Below are positions 43,228-53,768 of a stretch of 64,000 nucleotides of DNA, in pieces; within the stretch, counting starts at the first letter, position 1, and each line of letters begins with the position of its first letter. Both the position numbers and the translations under genes were made by a program. Below the pieces are notes generated by a model. The model was not told the DNA's origin. It was given only the letters and a program-made list of their open reading frames with translations, and did not search any database. The stretch comes from Epichloe hybrida (Eukaryota; Ascomycota; Sordariomycetes; Hypocreales; Clavicipitaceae), in assembly GCA_019022495.1 (NCBI GenBank), contig JAFEKR010000046.1, positions 62,001-126,000 on the forward strand, written 5' to 3'.

Positions 43228-44550
43228 ATGCCCCCAAAAACAACACTGCAAGCCTTCCTGGCAACTGCCCGCAGTGCCTTGAAGGCGCCCGCGGCGCAGC
43301 GTCCCAAGCCACTCATATTCGTCGTTGGAAATGAATCTGCAGGTACGTACTTTACTTGTCCAGTCCCAACAAGATTCGAGTTCTCACGAGCCACGACCCA
43401 GCAACGAGATGCAAAGCTCCCGTCCGTCCGTCCCTGTGCTGAACTCCCGCAATCCGTAGACCTTGACTCGCTATGCTCGGCCATCGTCTATGCCTTCATC
43501 CGCACCAACACCGCCCCTCACGCCCTGCACATCCCCATATCGAATCTCCCCCGGGCAGATCTCGCGCTCCGCACGGAAATGACGGCTGTTCTGCGACACG
43601 CAGGCTTGACCACCGACCATCTCCTCACCCTCTCTGACCTGCCGGACCCGCCGGACCTGCCACCCCAAGACACGCGCTGGGTGCTCGTCGACCACAATGC
43701 CCTCACGGGGCCGCTCAAGAGATTCGCCCGCCAAGTAACAGGCTGCGTGGACCATCACGTCGACGAGGGGGTCGTGGACAAGGACGCCCAGCCAAGGATC
43801 ATCGAGCCATGCGGCAGCTGCATGAGCCTGGTGGTAGACGAGTGCAAGCCAGCGTGGCGAGAGCTGTCTCGGGGCCAAAACGACGACGATGCCGCGGCCG
43901 AGCACGATGAGCTCATCAAGCTCAGTCTCGCGCCTATCCTCCTCGACACCACCAACCTCACAGCCGAGCACAAAGTTCGACCCAAGGACACGGCCGCCGT
44001 CGAGTTCCTGCGCCATCAGCTCCACGACAGCAACTTCGACGCCGCGCAGTATTATGACCTCGTCAACGCCGTGAAGGAGGATATCTCGGCACTCTCGCTC
44101 CGGGACATCTTCCGCAAGGACTACAAGGAGTGGGGGCAGAGCGGTCTCACCCTCGGCATGAGCTGCGTAGTCCAGGGCTTCGAGTACCTTCTTGAGAAGG
44201 CCGGGACCAGGGAAACTCTTCTCGGGGAGCTTTTCTCGTGGTCGGATGAGCGGAAGCTGGACGTCACGGCCGTTATGACGACGTCTTATCCCGATGGCAA
44301 GTTTCACAGACAGCTCCTCGTGTGGGGCTTGAACGACAAGGGCAGAGCAGCTGTTCGCACATTCAATGACATGGCGACTGAGCATTTGAAGCTGCAGCAG
44401 TGGAATAAAGGTTGCTTGGACGGCGGAAGTGAGAGGTTTGCGTGGGCGCAGCTCGAGCTGGCGGCTAGTAGGAAGCAAGTTGCTCCGTTGCTGAGGGAGG
44501 CGTTGAGGCTGAGTGTAGAGCAGGAAGACTTGATATCGTTGCGCATCTGA
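43228..44550 (+). CDS. ppx1: Exopolyphosphatase (DHH family, Ppx1-like)
   Basis: Cytosolic/mitochondrial enzyme that removes terminal phosphate from polyphosphate. Exons 43228-43342 and 43460-44550 give 401 residues. The intron splits the first metal-binding motif: splicing joins GNESA to DLDSL, restoring NESADLDS. Other DHH motifs are WVLVDHN and GCVDHHVDEG; the DHHA2 part follows (ILLDTTNLT, KEDISALSLRDIFRKDY). The intron is 117 nt long, in frame and stop-free, so an unspliced message would encode a 440-residue protein with 39 residues inserted in the active-site motif. The length fits fungal Ppx1. Divergent to the amidotransferase. Confidence 0.92.
   Translation: MPPKTTLQAFLATARSALKAPAAQRPKPLIFVVGNESAGTYFTCPVPTRFEFSRATTQQRDAKLPSVRPCAELPQSVDLDSLCSAIVYAFIRTNTAPHALHIPISNLPRADLALRTEMTAVLRHAGLTTDHLLTLSDLPDPPDLPPQDTRWVLVDHNALTGPLKRFARQVTGCVDHHVDEGVVDKDAQPRIIEPCGSCMSLVVDECKPAWRELSRGQNDDDAAAEHDELIKLSLAPILLDTTNLTAEHKVRPKDTAAVEFLRHQLHDSNFDAAQYYDLVNAVKEDISALSLRDIFRKDYKEWGQSGLTLGMSCVVQGFEYLLEKAGTRETLLGELFSWSDERKLDVTAVMTTSYPDGKFHRQLLVWGLNDKGRAAVRTFNDMATEHLKLQQWNKGCLDGGSERFAWAQLELAASRKQVAPLLREALRLSVEQEDLISLRI
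43343..43459 (+). other. In-frame, stop-free intron of ppx1
   Basis: GTACGTAC at the 5' end and CCGTAG at the 3' end. The length is 117 nt, a multiple of three, with no stop codon in the gene's frame. Family conservation (NESADLDS) shows it must be removed to give an active enzyme. Confidence 0.85.
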
Positions 44551-44777
44551 AACGATTCCCCACCTGGATGAAGTGTTTCTGTAGACTTGTGTGGAAACAA
44601 ATGTCGTGCGCCCCAATTGCTAAAGGACTTTTGTTTACGGAGAGGGTGTGTGAGATGAATAATGCGAATGCGGACCCAACCACGACAACTGTGCGAGCCG
44701 AGCTCCATGATAGTTCTAGTATGTATTATACAAGGCAGAAACACCTGTTTCCTGGCTAATTTACAAAGGATTGGACG

Positions 44778-45748
44778 TCAATTGGTTACATTGGCATCGT
44801 AGAACCGATTGAGAGCTTGTGCCCGCTCCTCGCGCGCCTGATTTTCCACAAGATGCCGATTCACATCTTCCACCTCTTTGAGGACACGCACAAACTCGCG
44901 GCGACGAAGACGCCGTCTGCCAATAGTATCCAGCGCGTCCACAGGGGGTGGGTGGTGCAGCAATTCTTCGGCTGCGGGATCTGCTACTAAAATGCAGGCC
45001 TTGAGCGCATTGTACACCGGCCCAGTGGGATACACTGCTGGCTGTTCTTTCAGCATCTCGGGATACACCCAGCGCAGGGCATCAATGCACATCTTTGAGT
45101 CTTGGGTGGAAACCATGACTCTGTACACCAGTTCATACAATTCGGCAGGTCGAGCCACGCGAAATCTTGCTGGCGCGCGGAAAGTGTCCCAGAACCGATC
45201 CCAGTCTTGTCGCTCAGCATAGGCCGTCATCAATCGGCTGGTCTGATCGTGGTCCAGCGGTGTCTGCTGGTCAAGCAGAAGGAGCTCGAGATTCTTCTGT
45301 GCTCTTTCCAGCGCAAGATCGTACGCTGGCGAAGCAACTATCGCTTCAATGAGAGTAACAAGCACGTTCTTTGACTGGACTGACATTCCCCGCTCCTCCG
45401 CTGTGAGGAGCAATTGATCAACAAGCTGCAGACGTATGATAGAACCATCGTTCGCCGAAGAAGCCTGGAACACCGCGGAGATCAAGCGCTCGAGTATTTC
45501 CATACTCATGGATGTTCCGGATATTTGCAAGTCTGTGATATATCGCTGAAGCATTGCTAGCTCGGATTCAGTTGCTTCAGAGTGGATCATGTCCTCTGCC
45601 ATCGTCTCCATCGCTGGGCGCATCGCGTCATGTCCAGGTTGAAGTCTTCTTGCATATGTGGAAAATTGCCTTTGTTGTTGGGAGGCCTGTTGCATCTTCT
45701 GCAAGTGGATAGCTGATTCTGTCTTGGGAAGCTGTAATTTGGACGACA
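44778..45748 (-). CDS. atp25: ATP25 C-terminal half (separated from the N-half by an in-frame TAA)
   Basis: Continues in exactly the same frame as the upstream ATP25 N-half after one TAA at 45768-45770. It matches the C-terminal half of the family: helical, rich in Leu and Arg, with LMTAYAERQDWDRFWDTFRA and FVRVLKEVEDVNRHLVENQA. In yeast this half stabilises the ATP9 (OLI1) mRNA (known). No ATG follows the stop directly. The first in-frame ATG begins MQQASQQQRQFSTYARRL, and QFSTYARR itself looks like a mitochondrial presequence. It may be translated by readthrough, from its own start, or via an unnoticed intron; otherwise the gene is broken. Confidence 0.75.
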
Positions 45749-45767
45749 CTAGAGACTCAATGTCCTT

Positions 45768-46709
45768 TTAACTGTCGAGCGTCTGACCTTTGATCTTCAT
45801 GGTCTGCTCCAGATTTCTCTTCAGTATAGCTTGCCACAGCGTTTCCAAATCAAGCTCGTTTCGTCGAGACTCTGTCATGCATTGCACCACGATTGTGGTG
45901 CCTGTTGGTGCTGCCCCAAAACCCGAAAACCGCCCACTCTCATCAAAGCTAGCCGTTTCGTCGGTGACTGCGTCGCTCGTTGAAAAGTTGACGCACACCC
46001 AGCCCGTGGATATGCCATTATCGCCGCCCGGTAGAATCATGGTGTTAGTCCCCATGAGCTTCGCTTTCTTTCGCAGTCGGCGCAGTTTTGTTTTCAACTC
46101 GCCCGGACCGATCAAGCCGTCGGCTCGTGCGTTGACCTTGTAATTTCGTCGCAGCCATCGTACGAATCGACCTGAGGAGACGTGTAAATGCCTTTCGCTT
46201 CGGGCGGTTGCAAACAGCATGATGAGGTTCGGCCCCAGGGCGGCTGGAGGGTCCAAGTCGCGTAGATCCATGAGCGATATATCGTCTAGTCCCATATCCT
46301 CAAAGATGTACTTGATCATTGGGGTGACGAGGGCGGGCGATTCGATGGGGGCCTCGGGCAGGGTCGGCGTGTGCAAACTCGGAGGATGTGATGGAGGCTC
46401 GACTTCGAGGAACCATGGTTTTTGGACGGTAGAATGCCCATCCTCGATACAGTTCTCACTAGTTTCTTGGACTTTCTCCAAGGTTTGTGAAGTTTGTGTT
46501 GCTGGTAGACTGCTTTCGATATTCCGCTCCGTGCTGAAGAATCTTGCCGTTGACCTTGGGAATCGTCGATAAGAACCTTGCTGTATAGTCCGAAAAGTGG
46601 GCGGCGGTCTGACGGCTACGGCTTTGAAGATCACATTTCGGCAGCTTGAACATCCAAGGGATGTGAATGAGGGACGTGCGATCATCTTTGGCTGCTGGAA
46701 ATAGTACAT
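45768..46709 (-). CDS. atp25: ATP25 N-terminal half: mitochondrial RsfS-like domain
   Basis: The ATG at 46709 opens a basic, Ser/Arg-rich mitochondrial presequence (RRFPRSTARFFST). A conserved block then follows from PWFLEVEPP, with LGLDDISLMDLRDLDPPAALG and LIMLFATARSERHLHVSSGR, related to the ribosomal silencing factor RsfS fold. It continues to FGAAPTGTTIVVQCMTESRR and LDLETLWQAILKRNLEQ. In yeast the ATP25 precursor is cut into two functional halves inside mitochondria (known). Here a TAA stop falls after residue 313, close to that boundary. The gene is divergent to the mitochondrial RNA polymerase. Confidence 0.88.
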   Translation of the reverse strand: MYYFQQPKMIARPSFTSLGCSSCRNVIFKAVAVRPPPTFRTIQQGSYRRFPRSTARFFSTERNIESSLPATQTSQTLEKVQETSENCIEDGHSTVQKPWFLEVEPPSHPPSLHTPTLPEAPIESPALVTPMIKYIFEDMGLDDISLMDLRDLDPPAALGPNLIMLFATARSERHLHVSSGRFVRWLRRNYKVNARADGLIGPGELKTKLRRLRKKAKLMGTNTMILPGGDNGISTGWVCVNFSTSDAVTDETASFDESGRFSGFGAAPTGTTIVVQCMTESRRNELDLETLWQAILKRNLEQTMKIKGQTLDS

Positions 46710-47042
46710 GCAGCCTTTGCCTGACCGTCGTCGATATTCTCACTCATGCACGAGCAACTTTCCGGCTGGAGCTTCAACTCTTTGGTGGGTCCGCCACTTA
46801 CGAAGACAGCCACGTGACGGGACCCCTGACCCTGAAGTGGCCAATCCAAGCCAATCCAAGCTGCAAGGCCCATGGCGAAATTTTCTGAGAGAGCTCATCT
46901 CCTTAATCGATTGCCGACCACTCCTTGTGCTCTTTATTTCTGCTTCGGCCCGTTTCCAATAACTCTTAAATGTTTTAATACCCCAACTTATCTCAGCAAA
47001 ATCTCCTCATCCTATGTCCGTGTAAACGCTGGAGCCGTCAAA
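46710..47042. promoter_or_regulatory. Bidirectional promoter ATP25 / mitochondrial RNA polymerase
   Basis: 333 bp separate the two start codons. A direct repeat CCAATCCAAGCCAATCCAAG lies at 46840-46859 and contains two CCAAT boxes, the binding motif of the HAP complex that controls many mitochondrial genes in fungi (known). Co-regulation of the pair is inferred. Confidence 0.6.
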
Positions 47043-50000
47043 ATGCTCAGTCGGCAAACACAGAGCAGTTTGCTTGCTCAGCGAGCCGCTATCGTCAGAA
47101 CAGCCGGTTGCCCTTCCAGAACATATGTTGTCTCGCAATCTCAACTACCGTCAATAAGTCAAAGATACTTTGTGACTAGGCAATTCCGGCCATGGCGCCG
47201 TCGTGGGTTGGAGGCCTGCGTCAGCCACCCTTGCAATGAGAGAACGTTGGCGACGGCAGTCAACGACTTCAACTTCGATGGATTGCCCTATAATCACGTC
47301 TCTCATGCGACGGTTCCGCCTTTTCAGTCCCATTCACTTCAATCACACGGCGTGCGTGTCATCGATCCTTCGGCACCGCTGACCATTTCCGAACCTGGGC
47401 TTCCTAAGGCCGCTACGAAGATCAATACGTACGGTATTCCGGGCGACACAGAGGACATGCTCCCCGTTTTCGACGCTTGCATTCGTGTTGGAAAACTTGA
47501 TAGGGCCGCTTTGGTTTTGAAAAGATTCAATGCAATGGGAATTCTTTCAGGTGAAGAGCGAATTCTGCTCCACAACGCATATCTGCGAACCTCATTACTT
47601 CAGATGCGCACAAGTCCCGACCGGCAACAAGCTGAACAACTTCACCAATGGTACGAGGTACAAATACGGAGCAAAGGACTTCCCCACACCGCCGAGACTA
47701 TTGCGTGCATGCTTAAAGCATCGCTCCTATCTGAGCGAGGTTCAAGGCTGCATCGTCTTGTGAAGAGATATATGGGCATGGCTCCGGGCGAATCAGGTCT
47801 TCGAGTTCTGAGTATGGCCGATATATTGAGCGATCAAGATCTAGCAGTTATCACTGACATTTGCCCGACGTATAACTTCACCGTGGACGCCGATGAAACT
47901 GTCGAATTATCCGAGTCAACCGAAGAAACCTCTGGGCCGAGAACTATGGAAGCTTCCATCGAAGATGCAGTGAAGTCTTTACCAAACGACGCCCCGGAGC
48001 TTGTTGCCACGCCACAGCGAGGTGACGGACTGTCATCATTGAAGCAAGGACTGCATCTGCTCATGGATTTGCAGGATGTCGACATCTCCAATATGACATA
48101 CGCTGATCGTCGCGAAATTCAGCTGGGGCTCGAACGTGATTCCATCGGATGTGCTATTGAGAGATGGCGGCACGCCAACAAGAAAATGCAGCAAATGGGC
48201 ATCAATACAACTCTGAGCCCATCATCCGCAGAGGGTTCTCTGTCTCAGCACATGGCAGAGTGGCTCGACGCCATGGAGAGCAGATTGAAAGAAGAACTCG
48301 TTCTGGTCGAAAATTCGGAAAATAAGACGTCGAAATCTGACCAGGATCTTGATAGATGCGTGTATGGACCATTGCTTCAACAAGCCGACCCCGCTCGCCT
48401 CGCAGCTATCACTATTCTGTCCGTGCTCAATCTTACAGCGATGCAAGGCGCAGGCAAAGGCATTGTGGTGGGCCGAATCATCACAAACGTGGCGAAGCTC
48501 GTACAAGAAGACACTGAAATGCAACGAAAACCAATGTCAATGACGACACAACGACGATCTAGACTCTCATTTACTGAGCCTACCGCATCATCACCAACCA
48601 CTGAAGTGATGGAAGTTCACACAGACTCTTCGAACTTGACTGCCGCTTCCCCCGAAACAACCATGAGTCTGGAAGAGGCCACGCGAAAACCTTGGCCAAT
48701 GTTTATCAAAGCACAAGTCGGCTCTGTATTGTTGAAGCTTCTGCTTGAAACTGCCAAGGTCAAAATCACAACACAACACCCTGTTACGAAAGAATTCGTT
48801 AGTCAACTTCAGCCGGCCTTCACTCATCTGCAACAACCCCGAAAAGGCAAGAAGCTCGGTGTTCTGTATCTCAATTCGCAACTGATGGAGCAATTGAAGA
48901 GAGAACCTGTCGGCGACTTCATTGCTAAGCACCTTCCGATGATTGTTGAGCCTAGGCCATGGCGCCGGTCAAACGAAGGCGGGTTTCTTGAAAGTAAAAC
49001 GTCATTTGTCCGTGTGAAGCCGGGTATCATGGAGCAAAAGCTATACACGGAAGCTGCCATGAAAAGCGGTGATCTGAAGCAAGTATCCGATGGTCTCGAT
49101 GTGCTTGGGAAAACTGCCTGGCAAATTAACAACAACGTCCTGAACGTCATGATGGAAGCTTGGAACAGTGGAGAAGGAGTCGCCAATATGCCGCCACTGA
49201 ACCCCGAATTCGATATTCCTCGCGAGCCAGACTCCTCTGCTGACCCTCTGCTGCGCAAGGAATGGATCCATGCCGTCAAAGCGATCGAGAACGAACGATC
49301 CGGATTGCATTCACAAAGATGCTTTATGAACTTGCAGTTGGAAGTCGCTCGAGCATTCAGAAACCAAACCATATATTTTCCGCACAACGTAGACTACAGA
49401 GGCAGGGCGTATCCGATCCCGACTTATCTGAATCATATGGGAGCAGACCACACCAGGGCGGTTCTCAAGTTTGCGCGAGGCAAGGAGCTGGGCGAGCGAG
49501 GATTGCGTTGGCTGAAAATCCACTTAGCCAACTTATACGGCTTGGACAAATCTAGCTTTGATGAGCGCGAGGCTTTTACAAACGACAACACGGCCAACAT
49601 TATTGATTCCGCAACGAATCCCTTGAACGGAAGTCGATGGTGGCTCAAGGCTGAGGAACCCTGGCAGTGTCTAGCCGCTTGCTTAGAGTTGAAAGCTGCC
49701 CTTGATCATCCCGACCCAACCAAGTATGTGTCACAACTGCCCGTTCATCAGGACGGCACTTGCAACGGTCTTCAACATTATGCCGCGTTGGGTGGCGATA
49801 CCTGGGGAGCGCAACAAGTCAATTTGGAACCCGGCGAACGCCCTGCAGATGTTTACTCAGCTGTTGCGGATCTTGTCAAGCAAGCAATCGACGAAGATGC
49901 CAAAAAGGGAAACCAGTTTGCTAAAATCCTTCAGGGCAAAATTACCAGGAAGGTCGTCAAACAGACAGTCATGACGAACGTATATGGGGTTACCTTTTCT

Positions 50001-51330
50001 GGTGCTAAAAAACAAGTCTGCAAGCAGATCGATGCTCTGTACCCCGACCTGGGCAAGAAATGCGGTGTTCCTAACTTGTTACTATCCACGTACATTGCCA
50101 AGCACATCTTTAAGGCTCTCGCTACCATGTTTCGCGGCGCTCATGACATCCAATATTGGCTCGGCGAGATTGGTGGAAGGGTGTGTCGCGCGCTGACTCC
50201 AGCCCAATTACAACAAATTGCCGACAGCTACTCGGGCGGCAATGTTGAGGAAGGAGCCAGAGAGGGGAAAAACAAGAAGACCAACAGTCCCAAGAAGTCT
50301 GGCTTTGACGAACTCACTCAGCAGTTCCGATCCTCAATCGTCTGGACGACACCTCTTCGCATGCCTGTTGTTCAGCCATATCGCAAGAGCAGCATGAAAG
50401 AAGTCAGGACTTGTCTTCAGTCTGTTGTCTATCCTGTCAGCGAGCAAACGGACCCTGTCAATCGCAGAAAACAACTACAGGGGTTCCCGCCAAACTTTAT
50501 TCATTCTTTAGACGCCAGCCATATGCTTCTCTCTGCCCTGCAATGTCACGAACGGGATTTGAATTTCGCTGCCGTTCATGACTCGTTCTGGACACATGCC
50601 GCTGACATTGACACCATGAACAGCATTTTGCGAGAGGCATTCATTCAGATTCATGAGGAGGACGTTGTCGGTCGTCTTGCGAAAGAATTCGAGGCACGAC
50701 ACAAAGGCTCTCTGTATCTTTCCCACATCGACCCTTCCTCCGCAGTTGCAAAGAAGATTAAGGAGCTGCGCAAAAACAGCAAGCTGTCGCCAAAGGAGGA
50801 GTTGCTGCTGGAGCACAAGCGCAACGCTCTTCGACTGTCAGGGAACCCTTGGGACCTGGAGGCGGCGAAGCAAATCATTACTCCGGCATCAGTGTATGAG
50901 GAGATGTCTGGAGCAGAAGTCGACGTCGATATCAGAGAAGACAGCAAGTATACGGGCCTTGGAGAAATTTCGCCGGATGAAGCCGATGCCGTCGATAGCG
51001 TGACCGATGCAGACGAGATACTCATGGAAGATCAAGACGAAGAGGGGCCTCGTGACGGACAAGATCCGGCCATGTTGTCCGAACGTCTTATGGAACACAT
51101 GAAAGCGAGCCATTTCGAGTCGCATATAGTAGAAAAGAAGACGAAGAGCGCTACCAGATCCAAACGCGGCACCCCCGTTCCAGTGTGGTTGCCGCTCACT
51201 ATTCCAGCTGTCCCCAAGAAGGTAAAACATTGCCACTGACTGGTCGCCCCGATGCGTTCTCGACTAACTTTTTATCTAGGGCGACTTCGACGTAAAACGT
51301 CTGCGCGAAAGCAAGTATTTTTTCTCATAA
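47043..51330 (+). CDS. rpo41: Mitochondrial DNA-directed RNA polymerase (T7-like)
   Basis: Single-subunit polymerase that transcribes mitochondrial DNA and makes replication primers. Exons 47043-51221 and 51280-51330 give 1409 residues. The ATG at 47043 starts a typical presequence (MLSRQTQSSLLAQRAAIVR); the frame is open further upstream to another ATG at 46872, which would precede the presequence. The catalytic part shows DYRGRAYPIPTYLNHMGAD, motif A HQDGTCNGLQHYAALGGD (Asp about 904), motif B RKVVKQTVMTNVYGVTFSG and motif C AAVHDSFWTHA (Asp about 1180). The last 58-bp intron, with CTAAC branch, restores the conserved C-terminus ending KYFFS. An Asp/Glu-rich insertion of about 100 residues lies between motif C and the C-terminus. 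Confidence 0.95.
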
Positions 51331-51824
51331 GTAGGAAATGGTACATAATCATGTTGTATAATAGGCATGAAAGAAGAGAAAACAATCCGGCGCAGGTGGC
51401 ATTCGGAGCAAATTTTTTTTCTTTTTTTTTCAGAAGTTTTCAAGCGGCCACATTCATCATCATCTTTTTTTTTTGGGGGGGGGGGAGCATTTACATGGCG
51501 TCATTGAGCATATTTTCCGGCATGAGGGCATATGTACGAGGAATATGTGGCTGAGTGTTGTATACAATTTTTCAGGATGCATAAAAGAAGTGCGGGAGAC
51601 TCGTTCTGTACATTAGAGGATACCTTGAGGAATAGAGACGGTGAAAGAGGCAGTACACCCATCCCGGTTGAAATTGCAGAGGCTTGAGCTTTGACTGACG
51701 GATCGTTCTGTCTGTCACAATGCGTAAGAACTTCCGATCACAGCAGTCAAGTATTCGAATGTACCTCTATTGCTTTATGTTTTGAGCATGCGGCCCAAAG
51801 ACCTACAGACAGTCATCTATGTAT
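51331..51824. other. 3' regions between RPO41 and the Arc1-like gene
   Basis: Convergent 3' ends, about 490 bp. Homopolymer runs stand out: T-runs at 51414-51430 and a T10 directly followed by G11 at 51465-51485. No gene is seen. Confidence 0.7.
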
Positions 51825-53051
51825 TTACCGCACAGCAGCGCCCTTGAGGGTCTGGACAGTGCAAATGCCACCACTCTCAGTGACCAACTTGCCAACATCC
51901 TTCTTGCCCAATTGCTCCACGGCAGCGGCATCAAAAACAACCTCTAGGGTATCAGTGGTGGTGAATCCGGGCTGGAAAGTCTCCCAAATTTTCTTCTTGG
52001 GGTTGAGAACGCCCTCGGGCTGGCCCTGCCATCCCTCGAAGAACACACGATCACCGGCCTGGGCGCCCTCGGGGGGAGAGACCAGCTCAACGGGACCCTT
52101 GTCCTCATCGACCTCGCCCTCCTTTACCTTGGGTGAAGCAGCAAGAACCATGGCGCATGACTTGATGCCGCGCATTTTGACGGGCTTGAGATTGCACACG
52201 ACGACGACTTTGCGGCCTTGCATTTGCTCGAGGGGGATAAGGCCGTTGAGGCCAGAGCAGACGGTTCGGCAGACCTGGCCTTCGTACTCGACGTAGTCTT
52301 CGTTTCCGGCGGGATCACCCATAGCGATGGTCGAGACGTAGAGTGAGTCGGCGTCGGGGTGGTTGATGGCCTTGAGAATATGGCCGACACGGAGGTCAAT
52401 CAGGCAGGGGGAGAGAGGAGCCGCGGCGGGGGGGGCTTTCTGTGGCTTGGAAGCCTTCTCCTTCTTCTCCTTCTTGGGCTTGTCGCCTCCGACAGCAGCG
52501 GCAGCAGCACCCTTGACCTGATCAACCTTCTCCTTGACCTGCTCTTTGGTGCGGTCAACTAGGGAGGCATCCTTGTTGGCGCCGGTGGAACCAGCTGCAG
52601 TGGTAGTGGTAGTGGCGGCGGCGGCGGCGGCAGCAGCAGCAGCCTTTTCCTTCTTCAAGCGCTCCTTTTCGGCTTTAGCATCGACGGGGGGCTTGACGTA
52701 GCGAACGTCATCCTGGTCGACTGAGAACTTCTGATCATCGCTGAGCTCGAGGCCGAAGAGGGTGGAGTTCTGGACAAAGTCGAGATGGCGAACAATATGG
52801 GGGTGGCCCTTTTCGCCGGTTCGCTCATCGGGAGACCAATTGGCGACGACCGGGGAGAGGGTTTCGTAGATTGCGACGTCGGCCTTGGATGGCTTGCTGC
52901 CGAGGAGGGTGGTCCGGCTGGCGAGGTGGCTGTTGAGGGTTTCCAGGATGGAAGACTTGTCGTCGCTGGACTTGAGGCGCTCAGAGGTGGTGAGCCACTG
53001 CTGGATCTCAGCCTCCTCGGTGGAAGTGTAGGTCTGGTTGACGAGGGCCAT
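51825..53051 (-). CDS. Arc1/EMAP-II-like tRNA-binding cofactor
   Basis: Cytosolic cofactor that binds tRNA and helps deliver it to methionyl- and glutamyl-tRNA synthetases (known for yeast Arc1). One intron-free frame of 408 residues from the ATG at 53051. Residues 1-115 resemble a GST-C-like interaction domain (SKPSKADVAIYETLSPVV). A Lys/Ala-rich linker (about 120-210) with Ala and Thr homopolymer runs follows. The C-terminal OB-fold tRNA-binding domain starts near LIDLRVGHILKAINHPDADS and contains EQMQGRKVVVVCNLKPVKMR and SCAMVLAAS, then the EMAP-II-like extension. Divergent from the LSH-type gene. Confidence 0.93.
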   Translation of the reverse strand: MALVNQTYTSTEEAEIQQWLTTSERLKSSDDKSSILETLNSHLASRTTLLGSKPSKADVAIYETLSPVVANWSPDERTGEKGHPHIVRHLDFVQNSTLFGLELSDDQKFSVDQDDVRYVKPPVDAKAEKERLKKEKAAAAAAAAAATTTTTAAGSTGANKDASLVDRTKEQVKEKVDQVKGAAAAAVGGDKPKKEKKEKASKPQKAPPAAAPLSPCLIDLRVGHILKAINHPDADSLYVSTIAMGDPAGNEDYVEYEGQVCRTVCSGLNGLIPLEQMQGRKVVVVCNLKPVKMRGIKSCAMVLAASPKVKEGEVDEDKGPVELVSPPEGAQAGDRVFFEGWQGQPEGVLNPKKKIWETFQPGFTTTDTLEVVFDAAAVEQLGKKDVGKLVTESGGICTVQTLKGAAVR

Positions 53052-53768
53052 TTTGGCGGATCGGCGGATGAGGAGGGGGGAGAGAGCCCTGGCGGAGGGA
53101 CGCAGGGCGCGGAGGGAAAACAGATTCGGGGATTTGGAGAGGAAGTCGCCGGTGTCTGGGCGTCTTCGTCTCGCTAAGGGCTGGGAATGTTGTTGTGGTG
53201 GTTTAAATTTTTCGAGTAAATGGCGGGGGGTCTTGTTGCCACTGGTTGGTCAGCATCAGCAAGCACTGAGCAGAGCAGAGCGCTGTGATTCCGTCGTCAA
53301 TCGAGGGGCAGCTTTGCTTAGTCATGTCTCGGCTGCTGTCGTTGCCCGTCAATTACAATTAACGCGTCGGTCGGAGCATCACGTGATCTCGCATCCGAGT
53401 CGCGTCTCGGTGCGTCATGATATTTGGCTTCGTGATGGAATGGCTGTTCTCGGAACCGACAATCACCTCCACTTCAGTGCGCTCTCACTCTGCTTTTCCC
53501 CTGCGCGTGGCGAAAGGCTGATTCAATTGCGGGTTTTCACTGCTATTTCGCATTTTCCCCGGACACTCAGCGCACCCATAGACTATAGAAGCTTCACTGG
53601 CTCTTGAGTCTTGAATTGGCCACGCGAGAAGTGCCGTCTTTAGATTTCACGTTTGCCAGGGACCCTCGCCAACTCGCAGCGCAATTGCCCTCAAAATCTG
53701 CGTTGAGCAACCGAAAAACACACCATCTCAGAACTGGGGCCTCCGACCTCTGCGATTGGCACCCTGTC
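53052..53768. promoter_or_regulatory. Divergent region between Arc1-like and LSH-type genes
   Basis: 717 bp between start codons. Overlapping plus-strand frames exist but have no family resemblance and use non-ATG starts. A CACGTG-like TCACGTGATC at 53380-53389 is an E-box type site. Probably two promoters. Confidence 0.55.

Noticed and set aside
43471..44616. 381-codon minus-strand frame opposite ppx1
   Set aside because: Long only because the GC-rich ppx1 coding strand lacks antisense stops; the sense strand carries the conserved DHH motifs.
45730..45775. Short intron removing the ATP25 stop (24, 39 or 56 nt)
   Set aside because: The 24- and 39-nt versions are shorter than other introns here, and the 56-nt version breaks the frame; none was accepted without transcript data.
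53052..53607. Plus-strand frames of 130-189 codons in the Arc1-LSH spacer
   Set aside because: No conserved motifs; partly antisense to the Arc1-like gene.
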